Below, piece after piece: positions 53,742 to 64,000 of a DNA stretch of 64,000 nt (positions are counted from its first letter, which is position 1; each line of letters begins with the position of its first letter). Source of the DNA: an uncultured Actinomycetes bacterium (GTDB taxonomy: Bacteria; Actinomycetota; Actinomycetes; Nanopelagicales; Nanopelagicaceae); contig CAILJM010000011.1 in the NCBI GenBank assembly GCA_903834515.1, forward strand, positions 1 through 64,000, read 5' to 3'. The notes beneath the pieces were generated by a model that was given only the letters and a program-made list of their open reading frames with translations, did no database searches and was not told where the DNA came from. Both the position numbers and the translations under genes were made by a program.

Positions 53742-54935
53742 CTACCCCTTAAGTGCGTTTTGCAGAGCGTTCGCACGGTCGGTTCGCTCCCAAGTAAATT
53801 CCTCAAGTTCACGGCCGAAATGACCGTAAGAGCTTGTGAGAGAGTAGATCGGACGCAAAAGGTTCAAATCTGCAATGATCGCTGCTGGACGCAGATCGAA
53901 GACTTCTTCAATTGCAGCTTCAATCTGTAGGACGGGAACTTTTTCGGTTCCAAAACACTCCACAAAGAGTCCTACTGGCTGCGCTTTCCCGATGGCATAG
54001 GCAACTTGGACTTCACAGCGTGTAGCCAAACCCGCTGCGATGACATTTTTCGCAACCCATCTCATCGCATAGGCAGCTGATCGGTCGACTTTAGATGGAT
54101 CTTTGCCTGAGAAAGCGCCGCCACCATGTCTAGCCATTCCACCATAACTATCGACGATAATCTTTCGGCCCGTAAGTCCCGCATCACCCATGGGACCACC
54201 AATAACGAATCTTCCAGTCGGGTTGATCAAAGATCGCACATGTGAAGTATCAATCGAGAGCGTGGAAAGAATCGGATCAATCACATATTTTTGAATTTCT
54301 GGGGCCAGCTTCCGCTCTATATCGATATCTGCTGCATGTTGCGAGCTGACTACCACCGTATTTAGCGCTACTGCGCGGTCGCCGTCATATTCGATCGTTA
54401 CTTGAGTTTTACCATCTGGGCGAAGGTAGGAGAGTTCGCCACTCTTACGAACTTTTGCAAGTTGCATGGAGAGCTTGTGAGCAAGTGCAATCGGCAATGG
54501 CATAAGTTCAGGGGTGTCATCACACGCATATCCAAACATCAACCCCTGATCGCCTGCCCCTTGAAGATCTAGTGGATCGACCGAGGAAGAGACACGTTTC
54601 TCAAAAGCAGAGTCCACGCCCTGCGCGATATCTTGAGATTGCTGTCCAATAGAGATTGATACACCACAGGAATTTCCATCGAAACCCTTATCCGATGAGT
54701 CGTATCCAATTTCCAAGACACGATCACGGACAATGTTCATGACATCCGCATATCCATTTGTCGTAACTTCTCCAGCTACGTGGACCTGACCCGTGGTGAT
54801 AAGTGTCTCTACCGCAACACGCGATTTAATATCCTGGCTAAGAAGAGAATCCAATATCGAGTCCGATATCTGGTCAGCGATCTTGTCCGGGTGACCTTCG
54901 GTCACGGATTCAGAGGTAAAGAGGCGCTTAGTCAT
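53742..54935 (-). CDS. metK: S-adenosylmethionine synthetase
   Basis: 397 residues. It opens [19 protein letters not shown], has [14 protein letters not shown], the P-loop-like [19 protein letters not shown], and the conserved Lys/Asp residues of MetK. It makes SAM from methionine and ATP, using MetH product. It overlaps coaBC by 8 bases and carries its own leaderless promoter within coaBC. Confidence 0.97.
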   Translation of the reverse strand: MTKRLFTSESVTEGHPDKIADQISDSILDSLLSQDIKSRVAVETLITTGQVHVAGEVTTNGYADVMNIVRDRVLEIGYDSSDKGFDGNSCGVSISIGQQSQDIAQGVDSAFEKRVSSSVDPLDLQGAGDQGLMFGYACDDTPELMPLPIALAHKLSMQLAKVRKSGELSYLRPDGKTQVTIEYDGDRAVALNTVVVSSQHAADIDIERKLAPEIQKYVIDPILSTLSIDTSHVRSLINPTGRFVIGGPMGDAGLTGRKIIVDSYGGMARHGGGAFSGKDPSKVDRSAAYAMRWVAKNVIAAGLATRCEVQVAYAIGKAQPVGLFVECFGTEKVPVLQIEAAIEEVFDLRPAAIIADLNLLRPIYSLTSSYGHFGRELEEFTWERTDRANALQNALKG

Positions 54936-56127
54936 TGGGTAAACCTAACTTATGGGAGGCAAAATCTAGAAGTTTATTGGCGAGTGTCACCTTATCAACT
55001 CGTGAAACGTCTTCAATGACACCACTCGCATCCACTATCTGACCGGAAGTTTCGTCCTCGCCGAAGATTGCTCCACCAGAGACATCATTGACAAAGAGCA
55101 GATCGAGATTCTTCTTAGAGTATTTCTCTTGAGCCTTCTTAAGCCCATCTTCCCCGGTCTGTGCCGCAAATCCGATGAGGAATTGCTGCTTTTTGAGAGC
55201 ACCCAACTCTTTCAATATATCGACCGTGGGAATCAACTCGATATTTCGATATGACTCCTTTTCCATCTTTTCAATCGATGGAAGGGATGGTCTTGCATCT
55301 GCAACGGCCGCTGTCATCACCACTATCTCCGAACTCTTAAAATTCGAAGTAACGGCGTGGTGCATTTCTTCCGCTGTCTTCACATGAATAGTCCGAACGC
55401 CTTCAAGCTGGGTCTCCGGGGCGTTTGCAACAATGAGAGTGACGCGTGCCCCTCTCTCTCGAGCAGCATAAGCGACCGCAATCCCCTGCTTACCTGATGA
55501 ATGATTACCGATATACCGAACAGGATCGATCGGTTCTCTCGTGCCACCCGCCGTTACAAGAAGAGAAACTCCGAGTAAATCCGAAGGTGAATTCACGGTC
55601 TCCGCGATATGAGAAATGATTTTGGAGGTCTCAGGGTATCGCCCAATACCGGTGTCATCGCCGGTCATTCGGCCTTCATCTGGCTCAACAATCACGACAC
55701 CTCTTGACCGTAAAACTTCGACATTTTCCTGGGTAGCCTTATTGAGCCACATCTCGGGATGCATAGCCGGTACAAGGATGAGTGGAGCGGTTGAGGCGAG
55801 AACGATTGTTGTGAGTAAATCATCGGCTCGACCCTGAGCCAGACGTGAAATCAGATCAGCGGTTGTTGGTGCAATTACGATCGCGCTCGCCTTTTTCGCT
55901 AATGCGATGTGCGGGACGCTATGAACATCACTCCACATATTCTCGTAAACGGGTCGACCAGAGAGCGCTGCCCACGTTGCGCTGCCTACAAAGTTCTGTG
56001 AAGATCGAGTTGGAACGACGGTAATTGAGAAGCCAAGCTCCTGTAGGCGTCGAAGGAGATCTGCGCTCTTATAAGCAGAAATTCCCCCGCCAATTCCAAG
56101 AAGTACTTCTCGGCTGCGGGGGAACAT
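54928..56127 (-). CDS. coaBC: Bifunctional CoaBC (phosphopantothenoylcysteine synthetase/decarboxylase)
   Basis: 399 residues. CoaC flavodoxin-like decarboxylase is residues 1 to about 180, with [14 protein letters not shown] and the [10 protein letters not shown] loop. CoaB synthetase follows, with [25 protein letters not shown] and [10 protein letters not shown]. The two steps make phosphopantetheine for coenzyme A. The ATG at 56127 is chosen; TTG 56136 is the alternative. It is preceded by a hairpin at the rpoZ stop. Confidence 0.95.
   Translation of the reverse strand: MFPRSREVLLGIGGGISAYKSADLLRRLQELGFSITVVPTRSSQNFVGSATWAALSGRPVYENMWSDVHSVPHIALAKKASAIVIAPTTADLISRLAQGRADDLLTTIVLASTAPLILVPAMHPEMWLNKATQENVEVLRSRGVVIVEPDEGRMTGDDTGIGRYPETSKIISHIAETVNSPSDLLGVSLLVTAGGTREPIDPVRYIGNHSSGKQGIAVAYAARERGARVTLIVANAPETQLEGVRTIHVKTAEEMHHAVTSNFKSSEIVVMTAAVADARPSLPSIEKMEKESYRNIELIPTVDILKELGALKKQQFLIGFAAQTGEDGLKKAQEKYSKKNLDLLFVNDVSGGAIFGEDETSGQIVDASGVIEDVSRVDKVTLANKLLDFASHKLGLPND
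54942..54947 (-). promoter_or_regulatory. -10 element for metK (leaderless)
   Basis: TAGGTT on the minus strand, six bases before the metK ATG at 54935; it lies within the 3' end of coaBC. Confidence 0.55.
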
Positions 56128-56142
56128 GAAAGGCAACTGTTA

Positions 56143-56160
56143 TGTGGCTATTAAGCCACA
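56143..56160. other. Hairpin around the rpoZ stop codon
   Basis: TGTGGCT (56143-56149) and AGCCACA (56154-56160) form a 7-pair stem with a 4-base loop. The rpoZ stop codon at 56151-56153 lies in the loop. No T-run follows. It could attenuate readthrough into coaBC or stabilise the rpoZ end. Confidence 0.5.
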
Positions 56161-56432
56161 ACTTCTTGGCTCTTTGGTTCCAAATTCTCGATAGTAAGAA
56201 GACCTTCGTTGATCTCGCGAAGCGCGATTGAAAGTGGCTTCTCGTGAACATAGGTCTCTACAAGTGGACCTACATATTCCAGAAGGCCCTCTCCGAGTTG
56301 AGAGTAATAAGCATTAATCTGACGAGCGCGCTTCGCGGCATAAAGTACGAGGCTATATTTTGAGCCAGCCTTATCGAGAAGTTCATCGATCGGCGGGTTG
56401 GTGATTCCATCCATATTCGACATTGAGCTCAT
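56151..56432 (-). CDS. rpoZ: RNA polymerase omega subunit
   Basis: 93 residues. [20 protein letters not shown] and [15 protein letters not shown] are the omega signature; the C-terminus [15 protein letters not shown] is typical of actinobacteria. Omega aids beta-prime folding and RNA polymerase assembly. The ATG at 56432 is preferred because GAGG precedes it at a good distance; an in-frame ATG 15 bases upstream lacks one. It follows gmk, as in most actinomycetes. Confidence 0.95.
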   Translation of the reverse strand: MSSMSNMDGITNPPIDELLDKAGSKYSLVLYAAKRARQINAYYSQLGEGLLEYVGPLVETYVHEKPLSIALREINEGLLTIENLEPKSQEVVA

Positions 56433-56485
56433 ACTCGCCTCTTTCATTTCCGAAAAACTTTGAACCGAAGTGAGGAAATAGCGAC

Positions 56486-57391
56486 TTAAGAAGGCCCTAC
56501 TTCTCCTCGGTGTGAAGTCGCTAAGGATACCAGTTCGGTGATCAGCTCTCCCACGTGATGGTTCACCAGGATGTGATCGAATTCGCCTGAGGCGGCCATC
56601 TCACTCTCGGCAAGCGCTAGGCGAGCGGCCTGACGCTCAGGGCTATCGGTGCCCCGCCCCATCAATCTCAACTTAAGCTCATCCCAGGATGGCGGCGCGA
56701 CAAATATCAGCATAGCCTCTGGATCCACCTTCCGAACTTGTCTTGCTCCCTCGATCTCAATCTCAAGGAGGACGTGCTTGCCCAGAGTGAGCCACTCCTC
56801 TATGGGTGCTTGAGGGGTCCCATATCGGGCACCGGCAAATTCAGCCCACTCAAGAAATTCAGAGTTTTCAATCATCTGATCGAATTTGCTATCTGTATAA
56901 AAGAAGTAATCAACCCCATCACGCTCGCCGGCACGAGGATCTCTCGTCGTACCCGAGATCGAGATCCAGAATCGCGGATCATTGCGCAATTCACGAGTAA
57001 TCGTGCTCTTGCCTACCCCACCCGGGCCTGACATTACGATGAGAGTGCCTCGCTTTGGTTCAACTTTGGTCATCGAAAGCTCTCCCCTCAGGGCCACAAC
57101 TTGCAGCCTGCCAAGACCAGCAACCCGCCTTGTTGGCGAAATTCCAGCTCTCTCCATTATTGCCTCTGCTCGGAGTTTACCTACTCCGGGAACCGACTCC
57201 AAAAGCTCGGTAACACGCATTTTCTGCAACGCTGGCCTCGCTGAATTGATGACATCGAAGATACTCAACTCCCCCGATGCTAAGGCTTGCTTTGTCGCTG
57301 CTCGCTCTCTACGAGCGGCAGTTGCTGCTGCAGTTGCTCGCGCGCGCTCCTCAGCCGTGAGTGCCGGAGGCGGATTAATCTGATGTTGCAT
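56486..57391 (-). CDS. gmk: Fused integration host factor (mIHF) and guanylate kinase
   Basis: 301 residues in one unbroken frame. Residues about 8-105 match actinobacterial mIHF: the charged helix [20 protein letters not shown], the [20 protein letters not shown] helix-hairpin-helix, and the [10 protein letters not shown] turn. Residues 107-301 are guanylate kinase: P-loop GPGGVGKST (122-130), [19 protein letters not shown], and the [16 protein letters not shown] segment. mIHF bends DNA; Gmk makes GDP. The genes are separate neighbours in most actinomycetes. An internal ATG at residue 107 has AGGGGAG eight bases upstream, so Gmk may also be made alone. The N-terminal ATG overlaps pyrF by 17 bases. 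Confidence 0.93.
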   Translation of the reverse strand: MQHQINPPPALTAEERARATAAATAARRERAATKQALASGELSIFDVINSARPALQKMRVTELLESVPGVGKLRAEAIMERAGISPTRRVAGLGRLQVVALRGELSMTKVEPKRGTLIVMSGPGGVGKSTITRELRNDPRFWISISGTTRDPRAGERDGVDYFFYTDSKFDQMIENSEFLEWAEFAGARYGTPQAPIEEWLTLGKHVLLEIEIEGARQVRKVDPEAMLIFVAPPSWDELKLRLMGRGTDSPERQAARLALAESEMAASGEFDHILVNHHVGELITELVSLATSHRGEVGPS

Positions 57392-58094
57392 CTTCTAGAA
57401 TCCTCTTGGCCATATCACTCATCATATTGAGTGAAGTTGCTTCGGACTCATTGAAGAGAGAGGTGATCGGGCGACCGATGACGAGGTACGTTGAACCTGC
57501 CGCTATCGCATCTCGAGGTGTCATCACGCGTGTTTGATCCCCCATTGCCGATCCGGCAGGTCTCACACCCGGTGTGATGATCGTTCTTTCAGTACCTATA
57601 GCAGCTCGAATACCCGAAACTTCTAAGGGTGAACAAACGATAGCTCTCGCGCCCGCATTAACAGATTTTTTTGCTAAGGAAATTGCACTCTCAAGCGGAG
57701 GCTTCGCAAATCCAACCTTCGCTAATTCTTCTGTCGACAGCGATGTCAGAATCGTGACTGCGGTGATATCGATATGTGGCGCATCGGCAACTGCTGCTTC
57801 GATCATCGCTGCTCCACCGGAAGCATGGACTGTGAGAAATTTCGGATTCAGGTGTGAAACGGCGCGAGTTGCCCCTGCGACCGTGTGTGGAATGTCGTGC
57901 AACTTCAGATCGAGAAAGAGATCGAAATCCCCGTAGTTTCGAAGTCGAGAGATGCCATCTGCACCAAAAGTGAGAAAGAATTCCAGACCAGTTTTGTACG
58001 TCTTAATTGAACCATTCGTAGCCTCGATCCAGGCAGCGGCATGATCCAGGTTATCCGTATCCAAAGCGAGAATTAAAGGATTAATTGTGCTCAT
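57375..58094 (-). CDS. pyrF: Orotidine 5'-phosphate decarboxylase
   Basis: 239 residues of the longer (type 2-like/actinobacterial) OMP decarboxylase. LILALDTDNLDHAAAW opens the barrel, the catalytic DLKLHDIPHTV (Asp-x-Lys-x-x-Asp) is at about 61-71, and the phosphate loop is ITPGVRPAGSAMGDQ. It makes UMP. The ATG overlaps pyrD by four bases. Confidence 0.95.
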   Translation of the reverse strand: MSTINPLILALDTDNLDHAAAWIEATNGSIKTYKTGLEFFLTFGADGISRLRNYGDFDLFLDLKLHDIPHTVAGATRAVSHLNPKFLTVHASGGAAMIEAAVADAPHIDITAVTILTSLSTEELAKVGFAKPPLESAISLAKKSVNAGARAIVCSPLEVSGIRAAIGTERTIITPGVRPAGSAMGDQTRVMTPRDAIAAGSTYLVIGRPITSLFNESEATSLNMMSDMAKRILEDATSD

Positions 58095-59026
58095 TCTGTG
58101 ATCTCCCTATGTGCGTGGCCAATTGCATCCTGCAACGAAGAAAATCCTCGTTCGATCAATAGTGAGCTCAGTTCATCCCTTACCGTGATGAGCGCCTGAG
58201 GATTGCCAAATGTGGCAGTTCCAACAGAGATCGCTGAAGCTCCAGCAAGAATGAATTCAAATGCATCTCTACCGGTAGAAATACCACCCATACCCAAGAT
58301 CGGTAGATGTGGGAGCGCTGAATGAACTTGGTAGACAGCTCTCACGGCGACGGGACGAATCGCTGGACCGCTCAATCCCCCGGTGCGTTGTGCAAGTTTT
58401 GGGAGCATGGAGTTCGTATCAATTACCATCCCAAGCAGGGTATTGATCAGTGCAACTCCATCTGCCCCCGCGTGTGCAACTTCCCGAGCGATTGAAACAA
58501 TATCAGTCACATCTGGTGAGAGTTTTGCGATGATCGGAAGATCACCACCAATATTTCGTCGGACCGCTTCGATGGCGGCACGAGCTGTATCGGGATTGCA
58601 TGAGAAGACCATTCCCCGGTTCTCTACATTTGGGCAAGAGATATTTACTTCAATTCCAACAACCCCTGGAAGATTACGCATTCTCCTTGCGAGAACCGCA
58701 TAATCTTCGACAGTCTCACCAGCGATACTTACAAAAGTTCGCGCACCTTGCTCCGCCAACCAAGGGATATCGTTCTCCAGAAAATAATCAACGCCAGGAC
58801 CCTGCAAACCTATGGAATTCAACATTCCACTAGGCGTCTCTGCCATTCGCGGAGTAGCTCTGCCACTCCGTGGCTTAACCATGATCGATTTTGTGACAAT
58901 CGCGCCTATCTCATTCAATGGAAAGAATTGAGAGAGCTCTTTACCAGAACCAGCGCAGCCACTTGCACTCAGAATCGGGTTAGGTAATTGCGCACCCGCC
59001 AGGTTGGCCTCAAAGGAGAAAGTCAT
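58091..59026 (-). CDS. pyrD: Dihydroorotate dehydrogenase, class 1B catalytic subunit
   Basis: 311 residues, FMN-binding TIM barrel. NPILSASGCAGSGKE, the active-site loop VEVNISCPNVENRG (seen as GIEVNISCPN), and ILGMGGISTGRDAFEFILAGA are visible. Pairing with pyrK shows the NAD-linked class 1B type rather than the membrane class 2 type of mycobacteria. It overlaps pyrK by four bases. Confidence 0.94.
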   Translation of the reverse strand: MTFSFEANLAGAQLPNPILSASGCAGSGKELSQFFPLNEIGAIVTKSIMVKPRSGRATPRMAETPSGMLNSIGLQGPGVDYFLENDIPWLAEQGARTFVSIAGETVEDYAVLARRMRNLPGVVGIEVNISCPNVENRGMVFSCNPDTARAAIEAVRRNIGGDLPIIAKLSPDVTDIVSIAREVAHAGADGVALINTLLGMVIDTNSMLPKLAQRTGGLSGPAIRPVAVRAVYQVHSALPHLPILGMGGISTGRDAFEFILAGASAISVGTATFGNPQALITVRDELSSLLIERGFSSLQDAIGHAHREITE

Positions 59027-59877
59027 GCGCCGAATGTCCCTTCAGGAATTCTTCTGTTGCTATCCCAGATGACTTGTTCGCCATCCATCACGGGACCATC
59101 GATGCAACTCCTGAGCATTCGTATAACTCCATCATCGCCTGTAACTGGAAGGACGCACGTCATGCAGACTCCAATTCCACAGGCCATGGACTCTTCAACG
59201 GCACACTGATGCACAATCCCGTACCTTTTGCTCACTTCAGTGATTGCTGCAAGCATGCCCATTGGGCCGCAAGAATAAATTATCTCGATCTCATTCTCTT
59301 CAATGAGTCTAGGCAAAACCTCTGTGATCTGACCCTGAATCCCAGCAGAACCATCATCGGTGGTGAGGGTTAAGCTCGAAACTGAACGCTTTCCTTCGAG
59401 CGGTGCATAGATTTTGGATGCGGTACTCGCCCCCAAGACCATGTCGACCCTGCAACCGCGATTCTTAAGAAGTTCTGCGAGGCCGAAGAGCGGTGCACTG
59501 CCATAACCTCCACCGACTAGAAGTGCCCGTACCGGTTCGGTGGGTATGCCAAAATGTGTCCCGAGAGGCGCAACCATGTCGACGCTGGTGTGAGGCGCTA
59601 AACCAGTTAACCATTTGCTTCCCTGACCATGAGGTGCCACGACTAATTCCAAGAGCCCTCCATGCGGACCGCTCTCGGTTGCACGATAAATTGCAAAAGC
59701 TCTACGAAGTACCATGGATGAACTCGGGCCACCAACAGCAATAGCGACAAAGTTTCCAGGTTTTGCTTGAAAAGCCAGGTCTCCCACTGAGAAAACCATG
59801 TGATGATAGCTTCCAACCTTCTTGTTGCTTACAAGTTCTGCGCTAATCTGTTGAGCCTTTGCATTGATTGAGCTCAT
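59023..59877 (-). CDS. pyrK: Dihydroorotate dehydrogenase electron transfer subunit
   Basis: 284 residues. An FAD-binding ferredoxin-reductase domain (about 1-100, with the LRRAFAIYR motif) and an NAD-binding region ([13 protein letters not shown]) precede the C-terminal 2Fe-2S site [17 protein letters not shown] with a later Cys. It passes electrons from PyrD to NAD. The ATG at 59877 overlaps the carB stop as ATGA; an upstream GTG start would lie in carB. Confidence 0.93.
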   Translation of the reverse strand: MSSINAKAQQISAELVSNKKVGSYHHMVFSVGDLAFQAKPGNFVAIAVGGPSSSMVLRRAFAIYRATESGPHGGLLELVVAPHGQGSKWLTGLAPHTSVDMVAPLGTHFGIPTEPVRALLVGGGYGSAPLFGLAELLKNRGCRVDMVLGASTASKIYAPLEGKRSVSSLTLTTDDGSAGIQGQITEVLPRLIEENEIEIIYSCGPMGMLAAITEVSKRYGIVHQCAVEESMACGIGVCMTCVLPVTGDDGVIRMLRSCIDGPVMDGEQVIWDSNRRIPEGTFGA

Positions 59878-62800
59878 GCCTTCACGCCCCCTTGCCACTC
59901 CTGCAGAGATTCGATGTCGAACTCTCGACTCTGCATCTCTTTAATTCCTTCGACGGCCGCTTTGAAGCCAGCGATCGTTGTAATGATCGGAATGGATCGC
60001 TGCACTGAGGCAGTTCGAATAAGCCACCCATCCTGACGGCTGCCGCGACCAAGTGGAGTATTAATCACTAGATCAACCATAGAAGAGGTGATGATATCTA
60101 CCGCTGAAAGCCCTTCACCATCCACATCCGAATTCTTACGGACGAGCTTCGAGGAGATGCCATTGTTCTTGAGAAAATCGTGTGTACCACTCGTTGTGAA
60201 GATGGTGAATCCAAGGCTGGATAGGGCCTTTGCGGGTTCAAGTGACGGGGTTTTATCTCTATCCGAAAGAGAGATGAAAACAGATCCACTCATAGGAAGC
60301 GGGCCAAAGGCGGCAATCTGACTCTTTGCATAAGCCTGACCAAAGGTTGCAGCAATACCCATAACCTCGCCCGTTGAGCGCATCTCTGGCCCCAATACCG
60401 AGTCGACACCAGACCCATCCACTCTTCTGAAGCGATTCCAAGGCAATACCGCCTCTTTCACCGAAACGCCATTTGCGACCCCATCACCGTTCGCCGGCAA
60501 AAGCTTCTGCTCTCGGAGTTGAGCAATGGTTACGCCTGTTGAAATCAAAGCCGCAGCCTTTGCAAGAGGGTTACCCGTTGCCTTGCTCACGAAAGGAACC
60601 GTTCGAGATGCTCGTGGATTCGCTTCAATAACATAGAGCGTTCCATCGGTCGTTATCGCAAATTGGATGTTGATAAGACCTTGAACGCCAACATTCATTG
60701 CAATCTTACGAGTTGCCTCACGGATTTCGGAGACCTTCTCAGATGAAAGGGTGAAACTCGGAAGAACGCACGCTGAATCCCCAGAGTGGATCCCCGCCTC
60801 TTCAATATGCTCCATTACTCCGGCCAAGAATAATTCTGTGCCATCGTAAAGCGCATCGACATCAATCTCGATCGCATCGTCCAAGAAACGATCAATCAAA
60901 ACCGGATGATTCGGAGTGATCTCTGTTGCCTTGAGAATGAAACTAGCTAATGACTCATCATCGTAGACAATCTCCATCCCTCGTCCCCCGAGAACAAATG
61001 ATGGGCGAACAAGGACTGGGTAAACGATCTCGTGAGCGATCTTCTTTGCCTCTTCAAAAGAGTGCGCCATTCCAAATTTGGGGGCCAGCAAACTGCTCAT
61101 CTCAAGAATTTTTCCAAATTCGCCTCGGTCCTCAGCCAGATCAATCGCATCCGGTGAAGTGCCGAGAATGGTGATACCTGCATCCTTAAGTCCTCGAGCC
61201 AGTCCAAGAGGAGTCTGGCCGCCTAGTTGCGCAATGACACCCAAAACCGGGCCAGCCGCCATTTCCGCATGAATAACCTCTAAAACATCTTCTAAAGTTA
61301 ACGGCTCAAAGTAAAGACGATCAGAAGTGTCGTAATCAGTAGAGACCGTCTCTGGATTGCAGTTGATCATGATCGTTTCATAACCAGCCTCGCGCAGTGC
61401 AAATGCGGCATGGACACATGAATAGTCGAACTCAACTCCTTGGCCAATTCGATTTGGTCCACTTCCTAGGATGAAGACCGCTGGACGAGTCCGTGGACGT
61501 ACTTCACTCTCGAGATCATATGAGGAATAGTGATACGGGGTATGGGCTTCAAATTCAGCAGCGCAGGTATCTACTGTCTTGAAGACTGGACGAACATTGA
61601 GCCGCTCTCTGGTCAAGCGAAGATCACTCTCGCTGGTCTTACGAAGCTCAGCTAACTGCACATCTGAAAATCCCAAGCTCTTGGAGCGTCTAAGCAACTC
61701 TTCACTGAGATCAGAGGCCTCCACAATCTCTGCCGCCATTGAGTTGATAATCTCAATCTGGGAGAGAAACCACGGATCAATTTTTGTACGTGAAAATATC
61801 TCTTCAACGCTTGCTCCCAAGTACATCGCTCTCTGTACTTGTTGTAGACGGAACTCAGTAGGAATATGAATTATCTCCATGAGCTCTGAGAGAGTCTTTC
61901 CCTCTGATCTCCAACTAAAACTCGTTCCCTTCTTCTCAACAGATCTCAGCGCCTTTTGGAGAGCTTCTGGGAAGCTACGGCCAATAGCCATTGCCTCGCC
62001 AACCGACTTCATGGTTGTCGTTAAACGCTCGTCCGCTTCTGGGAATTTTTCAAATGCAAATCGGGGTACTTTCACAACTATGTAATCAAGGGTGGGTTCA
62101 AAGGAAGCCGGTGTTGACTTAGTAATGTCATTTTGAATCTCATCAAGCGTATAGCCGATTGCTAACTTGGTTGCAATCTTTGCAATCGGAAAACCGGTTG
62201 CTTTCGAAGCTAACGCCGAAGATCGAGAGACGCGCGGATTCATCTCGATAACAATAATTCGTCCATCACGAGGATTGACGGCAAATTGGATATTGCAGCC
62301 TCCTGTATCCACTCCTACTTCGCGAATAATATTGATTGAGAGATCGCGCAATTTTTGATACTCAACATCTGTGAGCGTGAGCGCAGGGGCGACCGTAATT
62401 GAATCACCAGTATGAACTCCCATGGGGTCAACATTTTCGATACTACAAACAATCACTACGTTATCTTTGTGATCGCGCATGACTTCAAGTTCGTACTCTT
62501 TCCAACCGATGATCGACTCTTCCAAGAGAACCTCAGTGGTGGGGCTATGACGTAGACCAGCGCCAGCGATAAGTTCGAGTTCCGATTGATCGTAAGCTAT
62601 CCCCGATCCCAACCCGCCCATTGTGAAAGATGGCCGCACGACAACGGGGTAATTCAAAACTAACGCTGCTGCCAAGCACTCCTGCATCGAGTGACAGATG
62701 ACAGATTTAGCCGACTCTCCCCCGATCTTTTCAACAATTCCCTTGAAGGTTTCGCGGTCCTCGCCTCTCTTAATGGCGTCAATATTTGCGCCAATCAGCT

Positions 62801-63140
62801 TAGTTCCATACTTCTCAAAGGCCCCACGTTCAAAGAGACCCATCGCTGCATTGAGTGCCGTCTGACCGCCTAGAGTCGCTAACACCGCATCTGGCTTCTC
62901 TTTAGCGAGAATCTTTTCAATAATCTCAGAGGTGATGGGTTCGATATAGGTTGCATCAGCAAATTCAGGATCGGTCATAATCGTTGCGGGATTAGAGTTG
63001 ATCAGGATCACCCGGATACCCTCTTCTCGAAGGATACGACAAGCTTGAGTACCCGAATAATCAAACTCACAAGCCTGTCCGATCACGATTGGTCCAGAAC
63101 CAATCACCAATACGCTCTTGATTGAAATATCTCTAGGCAT
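59874..63140 (-). CDS. carB: Carbamoyl-phosphate synthase large subunit
   Basis: 1088 residues, full length. Two homologous ATP-grasp halves are evident: [17 protein letters not shown] near the start and its counterpart [16 protein letters not shown] near residue 555, each with a VVRPSF/VLVRPSF strand. The C-terminal allosteric MGS-like domain is about 940-1080. It makes carbamoyl phosphate from ammonia released by CarA. It overlaps carA by 8 bases. Confidence 0.97.
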   Translation of the reverse strand: MPRDISIKSVLVIGSGPIVIGQACEFDYSGTQACRILREEGIRVILINSNPATIMTDPEFADATYIEPITSEIIEKILAKEKPDAVLATLGGQTALNAAMGLFERGAFEKYGTKLIGANIDAIKRGEDRETFKGIVEKIGGESAKSVICHSMQECLAAALVLNYPVVVRPSFTMGGLGSGIAYDQSELELIAGAGLRHSPTTEVLLEESIIGWKEYELEVMRDHKDNVVIVCSIENVDPMGVHTGDSITVAPALTLTDVEYQKLRDLSINIIREVGVDTGGCNIQFAVNPRDGRIIVIEMNPRVSRSSALASKATGFPIAKIATKLAIGYTLDEIQNDITKSTPASFEPTLDYIVVKVPRFAFEKFPEADERLTTTMKSVGEAMAIGRSFPEALQKALRSVEKKGTSFSWRSEGKTLSELMEIIHIPTEFRLQQVQRAMYLGASVEEIFSRTKIDPWFLSQIEIINSMAAEIVEASDLSEELLRRSKSLGFSDVQLAELRKTSESDLRLTRERLNVRPVFKTVDTCAAEFEAHTPYHYSSYDLESEVRPRTRPAVFILGSGPNRIGQGVEFDYSCVHAAFALREAGYETIMINCNPETVSTDYDTSDRLYFEPLTLEDVLEVIHAEMAAGPVLGVIAQLGGQTPLGLARGLKDAGITILGTSPDAIDLAEDRGEFGKILEMSSLLAPKFGMAHSFEEAKKIAHEIVYPVLVRPSFVLGGRGMEIVYDDESLASFILKATEITPNHPVLIDRFLDDAIEIDVDALYDGTELFLAGVMEHIEEAGIHSGDSACVLPSFTLSSEKVSEIREATRKIAMNVGVQGLINIQFAITTDGTLYVIEANPRASRTVPFVSKATGNPLAKAAALISTGVTIAQLREQKLLPANGDGVANGVSVKEAVLPWNRFRRVDGSGVDSVLGPEMRSTGEVMGIAATFGQAYAKSQIAAFGPLPMSGSVFISLSDRDKTPSLEPAKALSSLGFTIFTTSGTHDFLKNNGISSKLVRKNSDVDGEGLSAVDIITSSMVDLVINTPLGRGSRQDGWLIRTASVQRSIPIITTIAGFKAAVEGIKEMQSREFDIESLQEWQGGVKA

Positions 63141-64000
63141 GCGATTGAACCGCCTTCTTCTTACTCATCATTTCGGCAAAGTGATCAAAAAGGTAGGCGG
63201 CGTCATGGGGTCCGGCTGCCGATTCCGGGTGGTATTGGACGCTAAATGCAGGACGCTCGAGTAGTTCAAGACCTTCAACTACGCCATCATTGAGGCAGAT
63301 GTGGCTGACATAGCCTGCGCCGAAAACTGTCGTGAAATTTGAATCAATGGGAGCGTCCACTGCAAAACCGTGGTTGTGCGCCGTTATTTCAACAGTCCCC
63401 CTCTGTAAATTCTTCACTGGTTGATTGATTCCGCGATGACCGAAAGGTAATTTGTACGTACTAAATCCGAGCGCTCTTCCAAGTATTTGATGACCAAAGC
63501 AAATTCCAAAGACTGGCACGGATTCCATTAAGAATTCTCGAACCAATGTGACCATTTCATCCATGGTTGAAGGATCGCCCGGACCGTTAGAAAGGAAGAT
63601 TCCATCCGGTTTGATCGACATAATCTCTTCAAGAGAAGTCGTCATCGGGAATACATGAACCTCCATGCCTCGTTCTGACATATGTCGAGGCGTTGCCGAT
63701 TTAATACCCAAATCGATCGCCGCAACTGTATATCTCTTCTCTACCCCGGGTGGAGGTGAGACGATATACTGGGTCGAAGTGGTCACATCGGCCGCCAAAA
63801 AAGAGCCTGACATTGCCGGCGTGGCACGAACTTTCATGACCATCTCCTCGCGAGAGAGTTCTTCTCCTGAGAAAATTCCGACGCGCATCGAACCTCGATC
63901 ACGAAGGTGACGAGTTATGGCTCGAGTATCAACACCTTGAATTCCCACGACGCCTGCATCAATAAGTGCAGATTCCAATGAGACCTCTGACCGCCAGTTC
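63133..64000 (-). CDS. carA: Carbamoyl-phosphate synthase small subunit (partial)
   Basis: Only the C-terminal part is in the window; the frame runs open off the right edge at 64000, reading [13 protein letters not shown] before the first candidate start in the window (TTG 63978), so the true start lies outside. The glutaminase domain shows [15 protein letters not shown] with the nucleophile Cys, GHRGINQPV, and [10 protein letters not shown] with the catalytic His-Pro-Glu. It releases ammonia from glutamine for CarB. The operon order carA-carB-pyrK-pyrD-pyrF is a full UMP branch except for aspartate transcarbamoylase and dihydroorotase. Confidence 0.96.
   Translation of the reverse strand, partial: NWRSEVSLESALIDAGVVGIQGVDTRAITRHLRDRGSMRVGIFSGEELSREEMVMKVRATPAMSGSFLAADVTTSTQYIVSPPPGVEKRYTVAAIDLGIKSATPRHMSERGMEVHVFPMTTSLEEIMSIKPDGIFLSNGPGDPSTMDEMVTLVREFLMESVPVFGICFGHQILGRALGFSTYKLPFGHRGINQPVKNLQRGTVEITAHNHGFAVDAPIDSNFTTVFGAGYVSHICLNDGVVEGLELLERPAFSVQYHPESAAGPHDAAYLFDHFAEMMSKKKAVQSHA

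Noticed and set aside
1-64000. CRISPR arrays, insertion sequences, prophage or integrated elements
   Set aside because: No spacer-repeat pattern, transposase, integrase other than XerD, or terminal inverted repeats were seen. The gene content is core throughout.

Overview
The window is a gene-dense, moderate-GC piece of a bacterial chromosome from an actinomycete. The evidence is lineage-specific gene content and order: a mycothiol ligase (MshC), PafB/PafC, TatA/TatC next to HelY, a GarA-like FHA protein followed by an FtsR-like MerR regulator, DUF3090 and SCO1664-family proteins, an actinobacterial-type integration host factor (mIHF), and a PriA without helicase motifs. Several blocks follow the Mycobacterium tuberculosis order closely (tlyA-nadK-recN-pyrG-xerD-parA-scpA-scpB-rluB-cmk-der; gcvH-garA-ftsR-DUF151-merR-gcvP; pafB-pafC-tatA-tatC-helY). 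The short intergenic gaps, many 1-8 base overlaps, fused genes and sub-50% GC by eye fit a streamlined actinomycete such as the freshwater Nanopelagicales (acI). That placement is inference; no phylogeny was run.

Layout. (1) 1-275: end of an rRNA operon with 5S rRNA and its terminator. (2) 426-10730: SSB-like protein, small conserved protein, tlyA, nadK, recN, pyrG, xerD; then parA plus a ribbon-helix-helix partner on the minus strand, and scpA-scpB-rluB. (3) 10731-10969: an AT-rich gap with an 18-base palindrome. (4) 10970-20696: aroH, tyrA, a cmk-der fusion, a phosphatidyltransferase, gcvH, garA-like, ftsR-like, DUF151 nuclease, MerR, gcvP. (5) 20801-28729, minus: pafB-pafC-tatA-tatC-dagK-helY-exonuclease-ppm; a 59-codon tatA is present, with a 9-base CTAG repeat upstream of it. 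(6) 28774-37632: divergent FKBP lipoprotein, then minus-strand phosphatase-DUF3090-SCO1664-mshC-metH-HAD-trmI. (7) 37682-47093: aldo/keto reductase, M20 peptidase, tRNA-Leu(GAG), thymidine kinase, alcohol dehydrogenase, DUF554, uppP, YczE-like protein, ung, ABC ATPase, serB. (8) 47103-64000, one long minus-strand run: carA(partial)-carB-pyrK-pyrD-pyrF-[mIHF::gmk]-rpoZ-coaBC-metK-priA-def-fmt-rsmB-rpe-hisE-hisG.

Functionally this is core metabolism and information processing: de novo UMP, CTP and GMP supply, one-carbon and glycine metabolism with a B12-dependent methionine synthase, tyrosine and histidine steps, chromosome segregation and condensation, Tat export, mycothiol synthesis and translation initiation/maturation. 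There are no insertion sequences, prophage, CRISPR array or toxin-antitoxin cassette.

The most notable features are regulatory and architectural. Fifteen start codons sit exactly six bases downstream of a TANNNT hexamer, the signature of leaderless actinobacterial transcripts; in one case two divergent genes share a single overlapping 9-base promoter core in a 15-base gap. mIHF and guanylate kinase are fused in frame, yet an internal ribosome-binding site and ATG remain at the junction. The Pup-proteasome genes expected between trmI and pafBC are absent from that site.
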